Source: UBA3537 sp038138145
GTDB taxonomy: Bacteria > Bacteroidota > Bacteroidia > Flavobacteriales > Flavobacteriaceae
Length of the DNA stretch: 64,000 nt
Assembly (NCBI GenBank): GCA_038138145.1
Contig: JAYQDD010000005.1
Span: 1-64,000, forward strand
Reading direction: 5' to 3'
Position 1 is the first letter of the stretch, and each line of letters starts with the position of its first letter. Shown here piece after piece: positions 36,431 to 44,749 of the stretch. The translations under genes were made by a program, and so were the position numbers. Under the pieces are notes generated by a model that did not search any database, was not told the origin of the DNA, and saw nothing but the letters and a program-made list of their open reading frames with translations.

Positions 36431-38203
36431 ATGACCAATATCACTCGTCTTTTCGATTTTCCCTATTATCAATTAGAGCAACACAATCTTGACGCCGCTC
36501 TCATAAGTAAAAAAAATGGGGAATGGATAAAAACCTCAACCCAAGAATACATTGATAAAGCTAACGCACTGAGTCGTGCTTTGCTAAAACTCGGGGTTAA
36601 AAAAGACGATAAAATTGCTGTCATTTCCACAACCAACCGTACAGAATGGTGTATTGTAGACATCGGTGTACTTCAAGTCGGGGCACAAAATATTCCTATT
36701 TATCCCACAATTTCGTCAGAAGATTACGAATATGTACTTAATCATAGTGAGGCCACCTACTGCTTTGTTTCAGATCAAGAGGTTTTTGAAAAAGTCGAAA
36801 AAGTTAAGGCCAACACCAAACTCAAAGAAGTTTACAGTTTCGATAAATTGAACGACTGTAAAAACTACACAGAACTTTTTGAACTCGGAAAAGACATTTC
36901 TACGCAAAACGATGTTGAAGCACGAAAAGCAGAAGTAAAAGAAGAAGATTTAGCAACCATTATATACACCTCCGGGACCACAGGAAAGCCCAAAGGGGTG
37001 ATGCTAACGCACAAAAATATTGTACAAAATATTTTGGCGAGTATTCCCAGACTTCCCCTAATGGAAGGTACAACACGAGTCTTAAGTTTTTTACCGCTGT
37101 GTCATATTTTTGAACGCGTACTGATTTACATTTACCAACACGCAGGTGTATCGGTTTATTTTGCAGAAAGTTTAGAGACCATTGGGGCCAATGCACAAGA
37201 AATCAAACCTAATTTGATGAGTGTAGTCCCGCGTTTGCTCGAAAAAGTATTTGATAAAATCTATGCCAAAGGCACCGAACTCAGTGGAATCAAAAAATCT
37301 CTATTCTTTTGGGCAATAAAATTAGGAGAGCGCTACGAACCTTATGGCGTAAATGGATGGTGGTACGAATTTCAACTCAAAATAGCGCGAAAACTAATTT
37401 TTAGTAAATGGCAAGCAGCACTTGGTGGCGCGTTACACACTATGGTTTCTGGTAGTGCCGCCCTACACCCTCGACTGTCAAGAATATTTTGCGCCTCAGG
37501 AATGATGATTATGGAGGGGTATGGACTCACCGAAACTTCGCCTGTGGTAAGTGTTGGAATGCACGCCAATCATCTCTTTAAAATCGGTACTGTTGGAAAA
37601 CCAATTTCTAATGTTGAAGTCAAAATTGCAGATGACGGAGAAATATTAATTAAAGGACCAAATGTGATGAAGGGCTATTACAAAGACCCAGAACGCACTG
37701 CATCGGTCATGACAGGCGATTACTTTCATACTGGAGACAAAGGGGAAATTGATCCTGATGGCTTTTTGAAAATTACGGGACGGAAGAAAGAAATGTTCAA
37801 AACTTCTGGTGGAAAATATATTATTCCAACCCTGTTAGAAAATGAACTTAAAGAATCTGGTTTTATTGAACAAGTTATGGTTATTGGAGAAAATCAAAAA
37901 ATGCCTGCTGCTTTAATTCAACTTAATTTTGAATTTGTTAAAGACTGGATCGATCTAAAAAATCATACCATCGACAAAGATTTAGCATCAATAATTGCTT
38001 CGCCAATAGTTCAAGAACGTATTCAAAAAGAAATTGACAACTGTAACCGTCGTTTTGGAAAATGGGAGCAAATCAAAAAATTTGAACTCACCCCCGATGT
38101 ATGGTCCATTGATGGAGGTCACCTCACCCCAACAATGAAAATGAAGCGTAGTGTCATTATCAAATTATATGACCCGCTTGTTCAAAAAATATATTCAGAA
38201 TAA
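36431..38203 (+). CDS. Long-chain fatty acid-CoA ligase (AMP-forming)
   Basis: 590 residues in the ANL adenylating superfamily, long-chain acyl-CoA synthetase branch. The P-loop YTSGTTGKPKG is at 179-189, with EGYGLTETSPV (A5), HTGDKGEIDPDG (A7-like) and GRKKEMFKTSGGKY (A8-A10) following in order. It activates fatty acids to acyl-CoA at the expense of ATP, feeding the fadN, fadA and fadE genes downstream. It lies before the marR gene and probably has a separate promoter. Confidence 0.92.
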   Translation: MTNITRLFDFPYYQLEQHNLDAALISKKNGEWIKTSTQEYIDKANALSRALLKLGVKKDDKIAVISTTNRTEWCIVDIGVLQVGAQNIPIYPTISSEDYEYVLNHSEATYCFVSDQEVFEKVEKVKANTKLKEVYSFDKLNDCKNYTELFELGKDISTQNDVEARKAEVKEEDLATIIYTSGTTGKPKGVMLTHKNIVQNILASIPRLPLMEGTTRVLSFLPLCHIFERVLIYIYQHAGVSVYFAESLETIGANAQEIKPNLMSVVPRLLEKVFDKIYAKGTELSGIKKSLFFWAIKLGERYEPYGVNGWWYEFQLKIARKLIFSKWQAALGGALHTMVSGSAALHPRLSRIFCASGMMIMEGYGLTETSPVVSVGMHANHLFKIGTVGKPISNVEVKIADDGEILIKGPNVMKGYYKDPERTASVMTGDYFHTGDKGEIDPDGFLKITGRKKEMFKTSGGKYIIPTLLENELKESGFIEQVMVIGENQKMPAALIQLNFEFVKDWIDLKNHTIDKDLASIIASPIVQERIQKEIDNCNRRFGKWEQIKKFELTPDVWSIDGGHLTPTMKMKRSVIIKLYDPLVQKIYSE

Positions 38204-38247
38204 GTACTACGCCCCTCTTTAATTCGTTTTTTTAGGATAAATAATAC

Positions 38248-38288
38248 TATGCGTGCATAACTTTTTTGTTATTTACTATGCACGCATA
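38248..38288. promoter_or_regulatory. Two palindromic MarR operator candidates
   Basis: TATGC-GT-GCATA (38248-38259) and its exact reverse complement TATGC-AC-GCATA (38277-38288), centres 29 bp apart, lie just upstream of marR. The second overlaps the expected -33 region of the promoter with -7 box at 38300-38307. Such paired sites fit autorepression by the adjacent MarR protein. Confidence 0.7.
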
Positions 38289-38299
38289 ATATATTTTTA

Positions 38300-38307
38300 T
38301 ATATTTG
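38300..38307 (+). promoter_or_regulatory. marR -7 box
   Basis: TATATTTG fits TAnnTTTG with ATG 38324 16 nt downstream. At N19 upstream lies TATG (38277-38280), a weak -33 within the second operator. Confidence 0.6.
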
Positions 38308-38323
38308 AGCCAACCAATTAAAT

Positions 38324-38755
38324 ATGAAAGAAAAAACAATAGATTATGTATTGCGTACAACTTGGTTGGCGGTGCAACGCATGTACAATGAAGAGGCAGC
38401 AAAATTTGAAGCGACCATGACCACTGCATTTACATTGCTCAGCATTGATCCGCAAAAAGGGACGCCTTCTACAGCTTTAGGCCCAAAAATGGGTATGGAG
38501 GCTACAAGTTTGTCTCGAATTTTAAAAACCTTAGAAGAACGCAATTTAATTGTTCGTTGTCCAAATCCTGAAGATGGTCGTAGTGTTTTGATTAATCTAA
38601 CCCCAAAAGGATTAGAGAAAAGAGAGGATTCGCGGCAACGTGTGTTTACATTTAATGATAAAGTGAGAAATGAAATTGGAACTGAAAAATTAAATCAATT
38701 TTATGATGTTTCAGAGAAAATATTAGAGCTCATTCACAGCAAAAAAATATTTTAA
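38324..38755 (+). CDS. MarR-family transcriptional regulator
   Basis: 143 residues with a winged helix-turn-helix (about 48-110): MGMEATSLSRILKTLEERNL is the recognition part and NPEDGRSVLINLTPKG is the wing with its Asp-Arg pair. MarR proteins bind DNA as dimers and are released by ligands. Its location in front of fadN-fadA-fadE, with two palindromes at its own promoter, suggests it senses acyl-CoA or fatty acid and controls the beta-oxidation genes; that is inference. Confidence 0.9.
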   Translation: MKEKTIDYVLRTTWLAVQRMYNEEAAKFEATMTTAFTLLSIDPQKGTPSTALGPKMGMEATSLSRILKTLEERNLIVRCPNPEDGRSVLINLTPKGLEKREDSRQRVFTFNDKVRNEIGTEKLNQFYDVSEKILELIHSKKIF

Positions 38756-38770
38756 TACCCTAAAACTTTT

Positions 38771-41164
38771 ATGAAGAAACGAAGAATTAATAAAATCGCC
38801 ATTATAGGATCTGGCATCATGGGCAGTGGAATTGCTTGCCATTTTGCCAATATTGGTGTTGAAGTGCTCTTACTGGATATTGTCCCAAGAGATTTGAATG
38901 ATAAAGAAAAGGCTCAAGGGCTGAGTCTCGAAGATAAAGTGGTTAGGAATCGATTGGTAAATGATGCATTAAAAACTGCTCTAAAATCGAAACCCTCTCC
39001 TATTTATAGCCAGAAATTTGCACAACGCATCAGTACTGGAAATATTGAAGATGATATTTCAAAAATAAAAGATGTCGATTGGATTATGGAAGTCGTTGTA
39101 GAACGTTTAGACATCAAAAAACAAGTATTTGAAACCATTGAAAAACACCGCACTCCGGGAACACTCATTACCTCTAATACATCAGGAATCCCTATCAAGT
39201 TTATGAGTGAGGGTCGAAGTGATGATTTCCAAAAACACTTTTGTGGCACACACTTTTTCAATCCTGCACGCTACCTCAATCTTTTTGAAATCATTCCTGG
39301 CCCAAAAACAGATGCTTCAGTTTTGGAATTTTTAAATGGTTATGGGGAACAGTTTTTAGGAAAGACTTCTGTTGTTGCAAAAGACACTCCTGCCTTTATT
39401 GGAAACCGAATCGGAATTTTTGGTATTCAAAGTTTGTTTCATCAAGTTAAAGAATTAGGGTTAACCGTAGAAGAAATTGACAAACTTACAGGTCCAGTTA
39501 TCGGCCGTCCAAAATCGGCCACATTCAGAACTGTAGATGTTGTGGGCTTAGACACCCTTGTGCACGTAGCCAATGGTATTTATGAGAACTGCCCAAATGA
39601 TGAAGCACATGATTTATTTAAACTTCCTGATTTCATCACTAAAATGATGGATAATAAATGGTTAGGCAGTAAAACTGGTCAAGGGTTTTATAAGAAAGAA
39701 GGTAAAATAATTACCGTATTAGACCTCGAAACACTTGAATATAGAGAAAAGAAACGCGCCAAATTTGCCACATTAGAACTTACGAAAACGATTGATAATG
39801 TCATCGATCGTTTTGCAGTATTAGTTAGTGGAAAAGACAAAGCTGGAGATTTTTACCGCAAAAATTTTGCGGCCATGTTTGCCTATGTGTCTCATAGAAT
39901 TCCAGAAATTTCAGATGAACTCTACAAAATAGATAACGCCATGAAAGCTGGTTTTGGATGGGAACACGGACCCTTTCAAATTTGGGATGCCATCGGAGTA
40001 AGACAAGGTATAGAAATCATGAAAGCTGAAGCACTAGAACCTGCGCAATGGGTATTAGATATGCTAGAAGCTGGAAACGAAACTTTCTATACAGTACAAA
40101 ATGGAGCTACCTATGCTTATCAAATAAACGACAAAAAACAAACTAAAATCCCTGGTCAAGATGCCTTCATTATTTTAAATAATATTAGAAAATCCAATGA
40201 AGTGTTTAAAAACTCAGGCGTTGTGATTGAAGATTTGGGAGACGGTATTCTTAACTGTGAATTCCAATCTAAAATGAACACTATTGGAGGCGATGTTTTG
40301 GCAGGGCTAAATAAAGCTGTTGATCTAGCAGAACAAAATTTCGAAGGCTTAGTCATTGGAAACCAAGGCGCAAATTTTTCAGTGGGTGCCAATATTGGTA
40401 TGATTTTTATGATGGCCGTTGAGCAAGAATACGACGAACTCAATATGGCTATAAAATATTTTCAAGACACCATGATGCGTATGCGCTACTCCTCTATTCC
40501 AACCATAGCTGCACCCCATGGCATGACGTTGGGCGGTGGATGTGAATTGTCTATGCATGCCGATAAAGTTGTTGCGGCGGCAGAGACTTATATTGGTTTG
40601 GTCGAATTTGGTGTGGGCGTCATTCCCGGCGGTGGTGGTTCCAAAGAAATGGCCATGAGAGCTTCTGATTCTTTTCGCAAAAATGATGTAGAACTCAATA
40701 TATTGCAAGAATATTTCCTAACTATAGGTATGGCAAAAGTGGCCACGTCGGCCTATGAAGCTTTCGATTTAGGGATTCTCCAAAAAGGAAAAGACGTCGT
40801 TGTGGTTAACAAAGCGCGACAGATTGCTACAGCAAAGGCCTATGCTAAACTCCTTGCTAATCAGGGCTATAGCAAACCTGTAAAACGTAAAAACATTAAA
40901 GTACTCGGAAAACAAGCTTTAGGAATGTTCCTCGTGGGAACAGATTCTATGCAGGCCAGTAAATACATTAGTGAACACGATCAAAAAATAGCCAATAAAC
41001 TCGCCTATGTGATGGCAGGTGGCGATTTGTCCGAACCCACTATGGTGAGTGAACAATATCTACTGGATTTAGAGCGTGAAGCATTTTTAAGTCTTTGTAC
41101 AGAACGTAAGACTTTGGAACGCATTCAACACATGTTAAAAACTGGAAAACCACTAAGAAATTAG
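38771..41164 (+). CDS. fadN: 3-hydroxyacyl-CoA dehydrogenase/enoyl-CoA hydratase, FadN type
   Basis: 797 residues (Bacillus FadN about 789) with the dehydrogenase first and hydratase second, the order opposite to E. coli FadB. The NAD-binding GSGIMGSGIA lies at 14-23, the dehydrogenase C-terminal domain at about 190-440, and the crotonase domain at about 500-690 with ANFSVGANIG and GMTLGGGCELSMHAD. It hydrates enoyl-CoA and oxidises hydroxyacyl-CoA. Starts 15 nt after marR; fadA and fadE follow in the same strand. Confidence 0.92.
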   Translation: MKKRRINKIAIIGSGIMGSGIACHFANIGVEVLLLDIVPRDLNDKEKAQGLSLEDKVVRNRLVNDALKTALKSKPSPIYSQKFAQRISTGNIEDDISKIKDVDWIMEVVVERLDIKKQVFETIEKHRTPGTLITSNTSGIPIKFMSEGRSDDFQKHFCGTHFFNPARYLNLFEIIPGPKTDASVLEFLNGYGEQFLGKTSVVAKDTPAFIGNRIGIFGIQSLFHQVKELGLTVEEIDKLTGPVIGRPKSATFRTVDVVGLDTLVHVANGIYENCPNDEAHDLFKLPDFITKMMDNKWLGSKTGQGFYKKEGKIITVLDLETLEYREKKRAKFATLELTKTIDNVIDRFAVLVSGKDKAGDFYRKNFAAMFAYVSHRIPEISDELYKIDNAMKAGFGWEHGPFQIWDAIGVRQGIEIMKAEALEPAQWVLDMLEAGNETFYTVQNGATYAYQINDKKQTKIPGQDAFIILNNIRKSNEVFKNSGVVIEDLGDGILNCEFQSKMNTIGGDVLAGLNKAVDLAEQNFEGLVIGNQGANFSVGANIGMIFMMAVEQEYDELNMAIKYFQDTMMRMRYSSIPTIAAPHGMTLGGGCELSMHADKVVAAAETYIGLVEFGVGVIPGGGGSKEMAMRASDSFRKNDVELNILQEYFLTIGMAKVATSAYEAFDLGILQKGKDVVVVNKARQIATAKAYAKLLANQGYSKPVKRKNIKVLGKQALGMFLVGTDSMQASKYISEHDQKIANKLAYVMAGGDLSEPTMVSEQYLLDLEREAFLSLCTERKTLERIQHMLKTGKPLRN

Positions 41165-41168
41165 AAAT

Positions 41169-41199
41169 GAGTAGTGAGTAGTGAGTAGTGAGTAGTGAG
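41169..41199 (+). repeat. Heptanucleotide tandem repeat, (GAGTAGT)4 plus partial
   Basis: GAGTAGT is repeated four times without error (41169-41196), then GAG. It starts 4 nt after the fadN stop and ends 21 nt before the small S23-type gene. The number of copies can change by slippage; 7 is not a multiple of 3, so copy changes would shift any reading frame through it. Confidence 0.9.
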
Positions 41200-41220
41200 A
41201 AATTAAATGAAATATAGAAG

Positions 41221-41567
41221 ATGCACAAAGTTGAAGATTTAAAAATATGGCAAAAGTCAATTGAATTGACAAAAGCGGTATATTTTCTTGTTGCAAAACT
41301 TCCAGAAGAGGAAAAGTATGGATTAATTACGAAACTAAAAAGAAGTGCTGTATCTGTTGCTTCAAATATTGCTGAAGGAGCAGGTCGAAATTCAAAAAAG
41401 AATTTAAACATTTCTTAAGTGTAGCAAACGGTTCTGCCTATGAGCTTCAAACACAACTTATTTTATTGATTGAATTAAATCTAATAACAGAAGAAATAAT
41501 AAAACCCATAATAGATATGTGTATTGAAATACAAAAAATGAATTATAGGTTTCAACAAAAGCTATGA
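41221..41567 (+). pseudogene. Four-helix bundle (S23/23S rRNA intervening-sequence) protein, frameshifted
   Basis: The first 59 codons give MHKVEDLKIWQKSIELTKAV, a helix pair and SNIAEGAGRNSKK, the S23 family signature. The frame then stops at 41416. One base back from 41400 the frame reads EFKHFLSVANGSAYELQTQL and continues to a stop at 41567, giving the usual length of about 115 residues. The junction is a run of six A forming A-AAA-AAG in the reading frame. Either one A was lost, or ribosomes slip back one base there. It is inserted between fadN and fadA, after a 7-bp tandem repeat. Confidence 0.8.
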
Positions 41568-41609
41568 TACTAACAGCTCAATACACAAATCTCAATACCT
41601 AATTATAAA

Positions 41610-42800
41610 ATGAAACAAGCATATATAGTAAAAGCATACAGAACAGCCGTTGGGAAAGCACCAAAAGGCCTTTTTCGATTCAAAAGAGCCGATGAACTTG
41701 GTGCAGAAACCATTCAATACATGATGAAAGAATTGCCAAATTTGGATGTTTCGCGCATCGACGATGTAATTGTAGGAAATGCCATGCCAGAGGGTGCGCA
41801 AGGACTTAATATGGCACGGTTCATTTCCCTGATTGGGCTTAATAGTGTTGATGTTCCCGGTGTAACCGTCAATCGTTTTTGTTCTTCAGGATTAGAAACA
41901 ATTGGAATGGCTACCGCTAAAATTCAAGCCGGTATGGCCGATTGCATTATTGCTGGCGGAGCAGAAAGCATGAGTGCTGTACCGATGACAGGATTCAAAC
42001 CCGAACTCAATTATGATACTATAAATTCGGGGCATGAAGACTATTATTGGGGTATGGGCAACACGGCCGAAGCTGTAGCCAATGAATTCAATATTTCCAG
42101 AGAAGATCAAGACGTATTTGCCTATAATTCGCATATGAAAGCATTGAACGCTCAAGCCGAAGATCGTTTTCAAGATCAAATTGTTCCTATTGAAGTACAT
42201 CAAAACTATATTGATCACAACGGAAAACGAGCAACAAAAAGCTACACTGTCCAAAAAGATGAAGGTCCAAGAAAAGGTACCAGTTTGGAAGCATTGGCAA
42301 AATTACGTGCTGTCTTTGCTCAAGGCGGAAGTGTTACTGCCGGAAATTCCTCCCAGATGAGTGATGGCGCAGCATTTGTAATGGTCATGAGCGAAGATTT
42401 AGTAAAAGAACTGAATTTAGAACCCATAGCGCGATTGGTAAGTTATGCCGTAGCCGGTGTAGAGCCCAGAATTATGGGGATTGGCCCCGTCAAAGCAATT
42501 CCTAAAGCGTTAAATCAAGCCGGATTGAAGCAATCTGACCTCGAACTCATAGAGCTAAACGAAGCCTTTGCATCACAATCTTTAGCCGTTATAAGAGCAC
42601 TAGGATTAAATCCCGATATTATCAATGTCAATGGAGGCGCTATAGCACTTGGACACCCCTTGGGATGTACAGGGGCGAAACTATCGGTGCAGTTATTTGA
42701 CGAAATGCGCAAAAGAGAAATGAAATCAAAATATGGAGCAGTAACTATGTGTGTTGGTACGGGACAGGGGGCATGCGGAATTTTTGAATTTTTAAAATAA
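41610..42800 (+). CDS. fadA: Acetyl-CoA C-acyltransferase (3-ketoacyl-CoA thiolase)
   Basis: 396 residues of the thiolase family. Nucleophile Cys91 lies in NRFCSSGLE; the other active-site parts are GGAESMS, the GHPLGCTGA His loop and CVGTGQGACG with the second Cys near the end. It cleaves 3-ketoacyl-CoA with CoA to acetyl-CoA and a shortened acyl-CoA, the last step of beta-oxidation. It is third in the fadN, (S23), fadA, fadE series, 21 nt before fadE. Confidence 0.95.
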   Translation: MKQAYIVKAYRTAVGKAPKGLFRFKRADELGAETIQYMMKELPNLDVSRIDDVIVGNAMPEGAQGLNMARFISLIGLNSVDVPGVTVNRFCSSGLETIGMATAKIQAGMADCIIAGGAESMSAVPMTGFKPELNYDTINSGHEDYYWGMGNTAEAVANEFNISREDQDVFAYNSHMKALNAQAEDRFQDQIVPIEVHQNYIDHNGKRATKSYTVQKDEGPRKGTSLEALAKLRAVFAQGGSVTAGNSSQMSDGAAFVMVMSEDLVKELNLEPIARLVSYAVAGVEPRIMGIGPVKAIPKALNQAGLKQSDLELIELNEAFASQSLAVIRALGLNPDIINVNGGAIALGHPLGCTGAKLSVQLFDEMRKREMKSKYGAVTMCVGTGQGACGIFEFLK

Positions 42801-42821
42801 CAGACTCAAATTTATTAGACA

Positions 42822-44618
42822 ATGGAAGAAAAAGAATTATTAAGAGGAGGACAATTTCTGATTAAAGAAAGTCATTACAACAGTGTTTTTACCCCTGAAG
42901 ATTTTTCAGAAGAACAACTGATGATGAAAGAAGCCGTCAAAGAATTTAACGAAAGAGAAATCATTGCACACCGCGACCGATTTGAAGCCAAAGACTATGC
43001 ACTTACCGAAGAAGTCATGCGCAAAGCTGGAGAAATGGGATTCCTTGGTGTTGCCGTGCCCGAAGCTTATGGAGGTTTAGATATGGGCTTTGTGTCCACC
43101 ATGCTGGTTTGCGAATACATCTCGAGTGGAACTGGATCTTTCAGTACGGCATTTGGGGCGCACACAGGAATCGGAACGATGCCCATTACGCTTTATGGAA
43201 CAGAAGAACAAAAACTGAAATATGTACCAAAACTTGCTTCTGGAGAATGGTTTGGAGCATATTGCCTTACAGAACCCGGAGCTGGTAGTGATGCCAACTC
43301 CGGAAAAACCACAGCAACTTTATCTAAGGATGGAACATATTACAGCATTACAGGTCAAAAAATGTGGATTTCTAATGCTGGTTTTTGCAATCTATTTATT
43401 GTATTCGCACGTATTGAAGACGACAAAAATATCACTGGATTTATTGTTGAAAATGATGCAGAAAATGGGATCACTTTGGGCGAAGAAGAACATAAACTGG
43501 GCATCAGAGCATCCTCTACACGCCAAGTTTTCTTTAATGAAACCAAAGTTCCTTTAGAAAATATGCTTTCTGAACGACAAAATGGATTCAAAATTGCAAT
43601 GAATGCGCTTAATGTAGGCCGTATCAAACTGGCTGCAGCTTGCTTGGATTCGCAAAGACGAATTACAACTGAAGCTATTGTTTATGCCAATGCACGTCAA
43701 CAATTCAAGACGCCCATTGCCGAATTTGGCGCTATCAAATATAAATTAGCAGAAATGGCCATCAACACCTATGTAGGTGAATCGGCAAGCTATAGAGCAG
43801 CAAAAGACATCGAAGACCGCATTGCCTTACGTATCGAAAAAGGAAATACACATCAAGAGGCCGAACTCAAAGGGGTTGAAGAATATGCTATTGAGTGTTC
43901 TTTGCTTAAAGTCGCTGTTTCTGAAGATGTTCAAAATTGTGCCGATGAAGGAATTCAAGTTTTTGGTGGAATGGGATTCTCTGAAGACACTCCTATGGAA
44001 GCGGCTTGGCGCGATGCACGTATTTCGAGAATCTATGAAGGTACCAATGAAATCAATAGAATGATTTGTATTGGAATGCTTATCAAAAAAGCCATGAAAG
44101 GTCATGTCGATTTATTGGGGCCTGCCATGAAAGTTCAAGAAGAACTTATGGGTATTCCTTCGTTTGATACACCCGACTACAGTGCTCCACTTGCACAAGA
44201 AAAAGCCATTGTAAAAAACTTAAAAAAAGTGTTTTTGATGGTTGCTGGAGCAGGAATTCAAAAGTTTGGACCAAAAATAGAAGAGCACCAACAATTGATG
44301 TTGCATGCAGCCGATATATTAATTGAAATTTATATGGCAGAATCGGCTATTCTAAGAACAGAAAAAAACATTGCTCGTTTTGGTGAGGAAGCTCAAAAAC
44401 ATCAGATAGAAATGAGTCAATTGTATTTGTACAATGCTGTAGACATTATCACGAAAAGCGCCAAAAGTGGCATTATTTCTTTTGCCGAAGGCGATGAACA
44501 ACGCATGATGCTCATGGGATTGAAACGTTTTACGAAATATACAAATTACCCTAATGTCGCTGCACTAAGAAACAGCATTGCAGAAAAGGTAAATAAAGAG
44601 AATGCGTATTGCTTCTAA
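42822..44618 (+). CDS. fadE: Acyl-CoA dehydrogenase, FadE type (Bacillus-like long form)
   Basis: 598 residues (Bacillus FadE about 594), with the three acyl-CoA dehydrogenase domains (about 30-410: GFLGVAVPEAYGG, LTEPGAGSD, KMWISNAGF, and EDTPMEAAWRDARISRIYEGT near the catalytic Glu) plus a C-terminal extension of about 180 residues. The FAD-dependent step makes trans-2-enoyl-CoA and passes electrons to ETF, encoded elsewhere. Last gene of the unit, followed by a long hairpin terminator. Confidence 0.94.
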   Translation: MEEKELLRGGQFLIKESHYNSVFTPEDFSEEQLMMKEAVKEFNEREIIAHRDRFEAKDYALTEEVMRKAGEMGFLGVAVPEAYGGLDMGFVSTMLVCEYISSGTGSFSTAFGAHTGIGTMPITLYGTEEQKLKYVPKLASGEWFGAYCLTEPGAGSDANSGKTTATLSKDGTYYSITGQKMWISNAGFCNLFIVFARIEDDKNITGFIVENDAENGITLGEEEHKLGIRASSTRQVFFNETKVPLENMLSERQNGFKIAMNALNVGRIKLAAACLDSQRRITTEAIVYANARQQFKTPIAEFGAIKYKLAEMAINTYVGESASYRAAKDIEDRIALRIEKGNTHQEAELKGVEEYAIECSLLKVAVSEDVQNCADEGIQVFGGMGFSEDTPMEAAWRDARISRIYEGTNEINRMICIGMLIKKAMKGHVDLLGPAMKVQEELMGIPSFDTPDYSAPLAQEKAIVKNLKKVFLMVAGAGIQKFGPKIEEHQQLMLHAADILIEIYMAESAILRTEKNIARFGEEAQKHQIEMSQLYLYNAVDIITKSAKSGIISFAEGDEQRMMLMGLKRFTKYTNYPNVAALRNSIAEKVNKENAYCF

Positions 44619-44644
44619 GAAATACGCAGTTTAGTTGGTTAGAT

Positions 44645-44683
44645 GAAAGCGCCCTCACACTTGTGAAGGCGTTTTCTATTTTT
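44645..44683 (+). terminator. Intrinsic terminator after fadE
   Basis: A 14-bp stem (44645-44658 with 44663-44676, one C-A mismatch and one G-T wobble) closes a 4-nt loop and runs into TTTTCTATTTTT. It ends the beta-oxidation operon. Confidence 0.85.
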
Positions 44684-44704
44684 ATGAAATTGAAAAAATA
44701 AAGT

Positions 44705-44712
44705 TATATTTG
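44705..44712 (+). promoter_or_regulatory. Candidate -7 box for the M1 peptidase operon
   Basis: TATATTTG fits TAnnTTTG, 37 nt before ATG 44750, so the leader would be about 30 nt. Confidence 0.4.
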
Positions 44713-44749
44713 AAAGAACAATTCCTAAATTATATGTTTACCAACTTTT

